Source: Trichomonas vaginalis G3
Taxonomy: Eukaryota; Parabasalia; Trichomonadida; Trichomonadidae
Direction: 5' to 3'
DNA: 64,000 bases
Assembly (NCBI RefSeq): GCF_026262505.1
Contig: NC_067206.1
Location: 35,479,896-35,543,895 of the forward strand
Shown: positions 57,501-64,000 of the stretch, one piece after another
Layout of the letters: each line of letters begins with the position of its first letter
Position numbering within the stretch: position 1 is the stretch's first letter
Translations under genes and position numbers: made by a program
The notes under the pieces: generated by a model
What the model was told of the DNA's origin: nothing
Seen by the model: the letters and a program-made list of their open reading frames with translations, nothing else
Database searches by the model: none

Positions 57501-60221
57501 CCTTGATCAAGAGAGGAAGCACTTTGTTGAAGAGAGGAAGTACTTTGAAGAAGAGAGGAAGCATCTTGATCAAGAGAGGAAGCACCTTGATGAAGAGAGG
57601 AAGCTGCATGATGATGCATGATGGAGTGAGGAAGCATCTTGATGAAGAGAGGAAGCATCTTGATGAAGAGAGGAAGCACTTTGTTGAAGAGAGGAAGCAT
57701 CTTGATGAAGAGAGGAAGCACTTTGTTGAAGAGAGGAAGCACCTTGATCAAGAGAGGAAGTACTTTGTTGAAGAGAGGAAGCACCTTGATCAAGAGAGGA
57801 AGTACTTTGAAGAAGAGAGGAAGCACCTTGATCAAGAGAGGAAGCACTTGTTGAAGAGAGGAAGCACCTTGATCAAGAGAGGAAGCATCTTGATGAAGAG
57901 AGGAAGCACTTTGTTGAAGAGAGGAAGTACTTTGAAGAAGAGAGGAAGTACTTTGATGAAGAGAGGAAGCATCTTGATGAAGAGAGGAAGCATCTTGATG
58001 AAGAGAGGAAGCACTTTGATGAAGAGAGGAAGCATCTTGATGAAGAGAGGAAGCACTTTGATGAAGAGAGGAAGCATCTTGATGAAGAGAGGAAGCACTT
58101 TGTTGAAGAGAGGAAGCATCTTGATGAAGAGAGGAAGCACTTTGTTGAAGAGAGGAAGCTGCATCTTGATCAAGAGAGGAAGTACTTTGAAGAAGAGAGG
58201 AAGCATCTTGATCAAGAGAGGAAGCATCTTGATGAAGAGAGGAAGCATCTTGATCAAGAGAGGAAGCACCTTGATCAAGAGAGGAAGCATCTTGATCAAG
58301 AGAGGAAGCATCTTGATGAAGAGAGGAAGCATCTTGATCAAGAGAGGAAGCACCTTGATCAAGAGAGGAAGTACTTTGTTGAAGAGAGGAAGCATCTTGA
58401 TCAAGAGAGGAAGTACTTTGTTGAAGAGAGGAAGCACCTTGATCAAGAGAGGAAGTACTTTGAAGAAGAGAGGAAGCACTTTGTTGAAGAGAGGAAGTAC
58501 TTTGATCAAGAGAGGAAGCACCTTGATGAAGAGAGGAAGCACCTTGATGAAGAGAGGAAGCTGCATGATGGATGCATGATGGAGTGAGGAAGCATCTTGA
58601 TGAAGAGAGGAAGCATCTTGATGAAGAGAGGAAGCACTTTGTTGAAGAGAGGAAGCATCTTGATGAAGAGAGGAAGCACTTTGTTGAAGAGAGGAAGCAC
58701 CTTGATCAAGAGAGGAAGCATCTTGATCAAGAGAGGAAGCATCTTGATCAAGAGAGGAAGCACTTTGTTGAAGAGAGGAAGCACCTTGATCAAGAGAGGA
58801 AGTACTTTGTTGAAGAGAGGAAGCACCTTGATCAAGAGAGGAAGTACTTTGAAGAAGAGAGGAAGCACCTTGATCAAGAGAGGAAGCACTTTGTTGAAGA
58901 GAGGAAGCACCTTGATCAAGAGAGGAAGCACCTTGATCAAGAGAGGAAGCATCTTGATCAAGAGAGGAAGCATCTTGATGAAGAGAGGAAGCATCTTGAT
59001 CAAGAGAGGAAGCACCTTGATCAAGAGAGGAAGCATCTTGATCAAGAGAGGAAGCATCTTGATGAAGAGAGGAAGCATCTTGATCAAGAGAGGAAGCACT
59101 TGATCAAGAGAGGAAGCACTTGATCAAGAGAGGAAGCATTTGATCAAGAGAGGAAGCATCTTGATGAAGAGAGGAAGCATCTTGATCAAGAGAGGAAGCA
59201 CCTTGATCAAGAGAGGAAGTACTTTGTTGAAGAGAGGAAGCATCTTGATCAAGAGAGGAAGTACTTTGTTGAAGAGAGGAAGCACCTTGATCAAGAGAGG
59301 AAGTACTTTGAAGAAGAGAGGAAGCACTTTGTTGAAGAGAGGAAGTACTTTGATCAAGAGAGGAAGCACCTTGATGAAGAGAGGAAGCTGCATGATGGAT
59401 GCATGAAGAGGAAGCATCTTGATGAAGAGAGGAAGCATCTTGATGAAGAGAGGAAGCACTTTGTTGAAGAGAGGAAGCATCTTGATGAAGAGAGGAAGCA
59501 CTTTGTTGAAGAGAGGAAGCACTTGATCAAGAGAGGAAGCATCTTGATCAAGAGAGGAAGCATCTTGATCAAGAGAGGAAGCATCTTGATGAAGAGAGGA
59601 AGCACTTTGTTGAAGAGAGGAAGCACCTTGATCAAGAGAGGAAGTACTTTGTTGAAGAGAGGAAGCACCTTGATCAAGAGAGGAAGTACTTTGAAGAAGA
59701 GAGGAAGCACCTTGATCAAGAGAGGAAGCACTTTGTTGAAGAGAGGAAGCACCTTGATCAAGAGAGGAAGCATCTTGATCAAGAGAGGAAGCATCTTGAT
59801 CAAGAGAGGAAGCACCTTGATCAAGAGAGGAAGTACTTTGTTGAAGAGAGGAAGCATCTTGATCAAGAGAGGAAGTACTTTGTTGAAGAGAGGAAGCATC
59901 TTGATCAAGAGAGGAAGTACTTTGAAGAAGAGAGGAAGCACTTTGTTGAAGAGAGGAAGTACTTTGATGAAGAGAGGAAGCACCTTGATCAAGAGAGGAA
60001 GCATCTTGATCAAGAGAGGAAGCATCTTGATGAAGAGAGGAAGCATCTTGATCAAGAGAGGAAGCACCTTGATCAAGAGAGGAAGCACTTTGTTGAAGAG
60101 AGGAAGCATCTTGATGAAGAGAGGAAGCATCTTGATCAAGAGAGGAAGCACCTTGATGAAGAGAGGAAGCTGCATGATGGATGCATGATGGAGTGAGGAA
60201 GCATCTTGATGAAGAGAGGAA
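54600..60221. repeat. 21-bp satellite array, 5.6 kb, with higher-order units
   Basis: The unit is GAGAGGAAGCATCTTGATSAA (21 bp) with variants at the middle (CATCTTGAT, CACTTTGTT, TACTTTGAA, CACCTTGAT), about 265 copies. Every 790-960 bp a marker, CTGCATGATGGATGCATGA, interrupts it (about 55780, 56740, 57605, 58565, 59390, 60170), which defines six or so higher-order units whose internal order of variants is shared. A shorter GCTGCATCTTGATCAAG variant recurs at 54974, 56333 and 58157. Because 21 is divisible by 3, most reading frames are open for long stretches. One plus frame repeats the heptad H-L-D-(E/Q)-E-R-K, a perfect coiled-coil pattern. Whether any is translated is unknown. Confidence 0.85.
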
Positions 60222-60416
60222 GCGTAAGAACCGATAACATTTACAAAATATTAAATTTATTTTGTAAATTTTCCAAAAGCCTTAGTACCAATGTAATATA
60301 AATGCTCCAAAAATACCATCCCTCCTTCCAAAAGCGTAAGAACCGATAACATTTACAAAATATTAAATTTATTTTGTAAATTTTCCAAAAGCCTTAGTAC
60401 CAATATAATATAAATG
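60222..60416. repeat. 117-bp direct repeat with internal foldback
   Basis: GCGTAAGAACCGATAACATT and the following roughly 80 bp occur at 60222 and again at about 60339, nearly unchanged. Each copy holds an inverted repeat, ATTTACAAAAT...ATTTTGTAAAT. Confidence 0.7.
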
Positions 60417-60456
60417 CACTAAAAACCCAACTGCCAATAGCATGTATTCAAAAAAT

Positions 60457-60542
60457 GCAATTCAATACAAATTTGATTGCATTTTTTGAGATGGAAGTGT
60501 ATCTGAATTCACAATTGTAATCCACGAATACACTTCCATCTC
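60457..60542. repeat. Two adjacent foldbacks
   Basis: CAAAAAATGCAAT pairs with ATTGCATTTTTTG (13 bp, about 60453-60488). Directly after it, GAGATGGAAGTGTAT pairs with ATACACTTCCATCTC (15 bp, 60488-60542). Both are perfect. They look like MITE ends or hairpin-forming sites. Confidence 0.65.
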
Positions 60543-60599
60543 ATTGATAAGAGGCTAATGTTTTTCTCATTAATAAGGCGCTGTTGGCCTCTATCCATA

Positions 60600-62446
60600 G
60601 CCGAAGTGATATTAACGTATGTTAACGTACAAAGTAAAAACATGTTTTTTCTTTTTAAAATCATTTAGTAATTAATAATATTTAGCACTCATAGTAAAAA
60701 CATTAAAATTTATAAGAATCGTTATGAAGAAAAATTGAGAACTTATGATTTTTATTTAAGAAAATGATTAAATAATATATAAATAACCATATAAACAACA
60801 TTTTAGATTCCTCTGAAAAGGGTATCTCAAATTGGTCTATGACCAATTGAATGGTTCGCCGGTTATTCAAGGTACGGTAATTCAAATTGAAATTGAATAC
60901 CTAGCGTCTTTTTTGACAAGTCTCTCCCATCAATATTTTTCCCTAATTCACTTTTTGGTATTTTAAAAAAATATTGATTTAAAGTTATAAATAATAGTCT
61001 TCCTTTTGAAATCTTAGATTAAGATAATTATCACTATGATTAAAAAATCAAATTTTTATTTTCAATTTTAATTATTTTTCCATCTTGCTATAAGCATTTA
61101 TATGCATTACATACTGTTCCTCAACATTACATAAATATGGAAATATTTTCCTCCAAATTTTAAAATTCAATTCTTAATTTATCTCCAAAATATATTTTAT
61201 TAATATTTAATTAAAATACAATACTTATAGCATAATTTAATGCTAAATCTATAAATTTTTTTTCTATATTTTTCATCATTCAGATTAATAACCCATTTTG
61301 TATCATCTAGTTCTATTTCGTAATCTGATTTTATATATTTTAAGCTAATCATATCAATTGGATATTAATTGATTTTCCAAAGATAAAATTTATAAAATTA
61401 ATCATATTTTTAGAGTTTAAATATAAATGTATGCTTCTATTGCTATTTAATTGACTAATAATTCGGATTTGCATCTCTTATAATTGCTAAATATCGCCAT
61501 TTTGATTTTATTCTTGAAAAATATACTTATTTCCTTGAACTTTTCAATAATAATTTATATCATTTAAGAACAGTCTTATTAAACAAATAAAAAAAGCATG
61601 AAAAAATTGCTTTCTGCAAATTGAATGAATTCTATGAATTATTTTTAGCGGATAACCACTTTTTTTTCAAAAGTCGTAATTCAATTTGTATCACTTTGAA
61701 ATGAGATAATATCACCCATTTCAAATTCATATAATAGTATGATATCTTAATATCATTGATTATTAATTAATTAAATAGAAAAGCAAAATCTTGACAACGA
61801 AAATAAAAATCATTCAAAATTTTGTCAATGGAGTGATCACTGGAAAATATTGTTTTCATTAATGTTTTAATGTTCATTGATACAATCGTTTGCAATGTGG
61901 CTGCCGATTTAAATGGGTTCTATTTTGTCAATTCACTTCAAATTCCTATTCTTCATAAAGAAAAGTGACAAAATTATTTTCCTCAGGATAAAATGATAAT
62001 AATGTATTCCAAAAATCATTTAAAGAGGATTGATCGTAAGCTTGTATTGCAATAATATCAATATATATAGCTTTCCATCTCTAGCATCATTTATTTCAAA
62101 ATTATAGTTTAATCAATTTTGAACCTTTTATTATAGTTTAAAAGCTATTATCTCGGATCCTTTTGATGGCTAATATTCACGAAGGAGCATTTATTTAAAG
62201 TTAATCATATATAATAATGAAATCACCTGACGAAGGATAGTATGTAATTTCATTGAAATCAGAAAATATCATATTTCATTAATTCCTTCATTATTTTAAT
62301 TTTTTCAGTAAATGTATAAAATTCCATAATGAGGATTCATTTTTAAGGAATCCTTCTTTTATATCATTGTATAGATGGTATAAGTGAATTACACTATTAA
62401 AAAAATATTCAAATAGTTTATAAATAATTATAAAAAAAAATAAAAA
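60600..62446. other. AT-rich spacer without a recognised gene
   Basis: Very AT-rich, with only short chance frames. The one notable part is 60831-60890: the palindrome ATTGGTC-TAT-GACCAAT and a possible inverted partner of the pogo-like end at 40201. Confidence 0.5.
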
Positions 62447-64000
62447 TTACTTCTTCTCTGCATTATTTGCTGGTTGAGCATTATTAGCAGATGGTGGATT
62501 ATTAGCTGGAGGAGGATTTGCTGCAGCTGCTTCTGCTTGTTTCTTTTCGAAGGCTGCTTTCCAAACAGCCAAGTTCGATTGTACTTGTTGAACATTTACT
62601 TCGAGAGGAGGGAAAGCCTGTGCAGTTGCCTGGTAAAGAGGCAAGCAAACGAATGTGTAGAAACCGATCTGTGACTTTGGTTTATCCAAGTGCTCTCTAT
62701 CATTCAAATCAGAAGTGTATTGCATGCCAGAAGCCATTTCCAAATCACCTTGTCTGAAGAATTCTTCGCACAAAACATCGCACCATCTATCAGCAAGTTC
62801 GAATGGTCTTGACACGTTGGAAATATCTGCTGTCTTAAGGAGCAATTTCATCATTCTCAATCTGATATCTGGCTGTGTCTTATCCCATTTTCCTTCATCG
62901 TTCAAAGCCTTGAATTCCTTCAATAACGTGAAGTGTTTAGACATATCTGTAGCCAATATCAATTCGATGATTGTTGTCCACATGAATTTGAAATCTTGTG
63001 ACTTCAATTTCGCGAACAAATTCGTTTCTTCTTTAGAAATAATTCCAATGGCAACTTCGCAATGATGAGTTTCCATGACTGACTGGTTCTTGAACAAAAT
63101 ACCTAAAGGAGTTTCTGCTTTTTCATTGAAGACGTTTGTGAAACCATCGTGATTTGCATCATGGCACAAAGCGGCAACAATCAAAGCGAACAATTCCATG
63201 TTCGACAAAATTTTTTCTGCGCCACTCAAAATGATTTCGTAAGTTACAAACTGAGTAACATCGCAAGCATGTCTCCAATTGTGGTAAGGAACTTTGTTGT
63301 ATGTATCTCTTAGTTCGCAGAGGAATCTGAAGAGTTTTTCGTTCGATATTCCGTAGTTTTCTTGGAATTTGAACCTTGCGAAAATTGCGAAAACTTCTTT
63401 GAAGAAACCAATTCCTGCCCATTTCGGAGCATCGAAACTTACAATCCAAAGCTTCGAAGACTCTTCAATAGGTAATTGGAGCTTGACAGGGATTTGGTTC
63501 GTCAGTTCTCTTTCATTGTCCGCTACCCATTCTTTGAGTTCGAACTCAATTGAACCGAGTTTCGCGATATCTTTCAATTCGGATCTTTCCAAAGAAACTG
63601 CTGCGAAAATTGCGAAACAATCGAGTAAACTCATGTCCTCGTTCATCATTCTTTGTATTGACATCAACAACATTACGCCAATGACTTCGCCTTCACTGTT
63701 TATCAATGGCAAACAGCAAATTTGTTCACAAATGGCCGAATCACTGCCGAATAAGACAGATCTTCTTACTCTACTTGCTTGGTTCTCGAGTTTGGCTGCG
63801 GCCTCGGTGTTTCCGAGCATCTCTTCAACGGCATTTTGAAGGTTTAATGATTGTAGTTTCTCAGCAATTTGGTCTGCAGTGTAAATCTTTGGTTGGCCAA
63901 GGTCAGCGACCTCTTTTGCGAACAATTCACCGTATTTGGCTGGTCCACCGACATGTACAAGTTCGATAATTGCTTTTTCTTTATCAACCCTGTACAATGT
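62447..64000 (-). CDS. GAF + 3',5'-cyclic-nucleotide phosphodiesterase, 5' end outside the window
   Basis: The frame is open to the window edge and its first visible codon in frame is not an ATG, so the N-terminus is missing. Residues about 1-150 of the visible part look like a GAF domain (SDSAICEQICCLPLINSEGEVIGVMLL). The catalytic HD-type domain follows: YHNWRHACDVTQF, FALIVAALCHDANHDGFTN, LATDMSKHF and LLKTADISNVSRP, which supply the His and Asp metal ligands of class I phosphodiesterases, then YTSDLNDREHLDKPKSQIGFYTF. It ends with an Asn/Ala/Pro-rich tail. It hydrolyses cAMP and/or cGMP; the paired GAF domain would allow control by cyclic nucleotides. The catalytic residues look complete. 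Confidence 0.85.
   Translation of the reverse strand, partial: TLYRVDKEKAIIELVHVGGPAKYGELFAKEVADLGQPKIYTADQIAEKLQSLNLQNAVEEMLGNTEAAAKLENQASRVRRSVLFGSDSAICEQICCLPLINSEGEVIGVMLLMSIQRMMNEDMSLLDCFAIFAAVSLERSELKDIAKLGSIEFELKEWVADNERELTNQIPVKLQLPIEESSKLWIVSFDAPKWAGIGFFKEVFAIFARFKFQENYGISNEKLFRFLCELRDTYNKVPYHNWRHACDVTQFVTYEIILSGAEKILSNMELFALIVAALCHDANHDGFTNVFNEKAETPLGILFKNQSVMETHHCEVAIGIISKEETNLFAKLKSQDFKFMWTTIIELILATDMSKHFTLLKEFKALNDEGKWDKTQPDIRLRMMKLLLKTADISNVSRPFELADRWCDVLCEEFFRQGDLEMASGMQYTSDLNDREHLDKPKSQIGFYTFVCLPLYQATAQAFPPLEVNVQQVQSNLAVWKAAFEKKQAEAAAANPPPANNPPSANNAQPANNAEKK

Noticed and set aside
54593-60188. Very long open frames on both strands in the 21-bp array, including a 719-aa minus frame
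   Set aside because: A 21-bp period without stops opens most frames at once, so length is no evidence. Only the heptad frame has a plausible protein property, and it is reported as a question rather than a gene.
54600-60221. CRISPR-like array
   Set aside because: The units are contiguous 21-bp repeats without unique spacers, and there are no associated genes.

Overview
The window looks like a chromosome stretch of a parabasalid protist, most likely Trichomonas vaginalis or a close relative. It is AT-rich, and its host genes are compact with no introns that I can see. Several have a TCA-Py-(T/A) initiator 6-30 nt before the ATG and stop codons that run into TAAA, both described for T. vaginalis. 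One host gene encodes the parabasalid initiator-binding (IBD) fold. There are ankyrin proteins with long near-identical repeats, and two giant Polinton/Maverick elements. No tRNA, rRNA or CRISPR array was recognised.

Layout. 1-12083: part of Polinton 1, a broken fossil, with a KilA-N protein, a protein-primed type DNA polymerase B, an integrase, a phage-type fibre protein, two paralogous putative capsid-associated proteins, small amphipathic or membrane peptides and a D12-class adenine methyltransferase. 12176-13150: an IS481/IS3-like DDE transposase gene. 13231-14345: a non-autonomous hAT-like element with a clear 8-bp target duplication. 14974-39878: the host block. It holds two flavodoxin-fold quinone reductase-like genes, a helical-repeat protein with a Ser-rich linker, two DUF+ankyrin proteins, an IBD factor, an aldose-1-epimerase-like enzyme, a possible HID1/dymeclin protein, a CAP-like protein, a mucin-like membrane protein, ribosomal protein uL6 (L9) and ARPC5. 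Several foldback/MITE units lie between them. 40438-41248: the front part of a pogo-type transposase gene, cut off where Polinton 2 begins. About 41250-54600: Polinton 2, broken, with a major capsid protein, DNA polymerase B and KilA-N, and two near-identical mariner elements inserted in opposite orientation. 54600-60221: a 5.6-kb array of a 21-bp unit with higher-order structure. 60222-62446: foldbacks and AT-rich spacer. 62447-64000: a GAF + cyclic-nucleotide phosphodiesterase gene cut by the window edge.

How it fits together. The host genes are unrelated housekeeping and surface genes, each apparently with its own promoter. The two Polintons share two upstream-sequence classes that differ from the host initiator: a T5A(T/C) box just before ATG on capsid-side genes, and a T-rich leader ending in GTAAGAACA on the KilA-N/replication side. 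In Polinton 1 one gene is surrounded by inverted cassettes in which a short 'word' repeated several times per cassette is swapped as a set (GTTAG, GGTGAG or GGACCT) while the framework stays the same. This is the most unusual pattern in the window. Many single-base losses in homopolymers inside the mariners and the ankyrin array leave open whether those genes are decayed or the base calls are imperfect.
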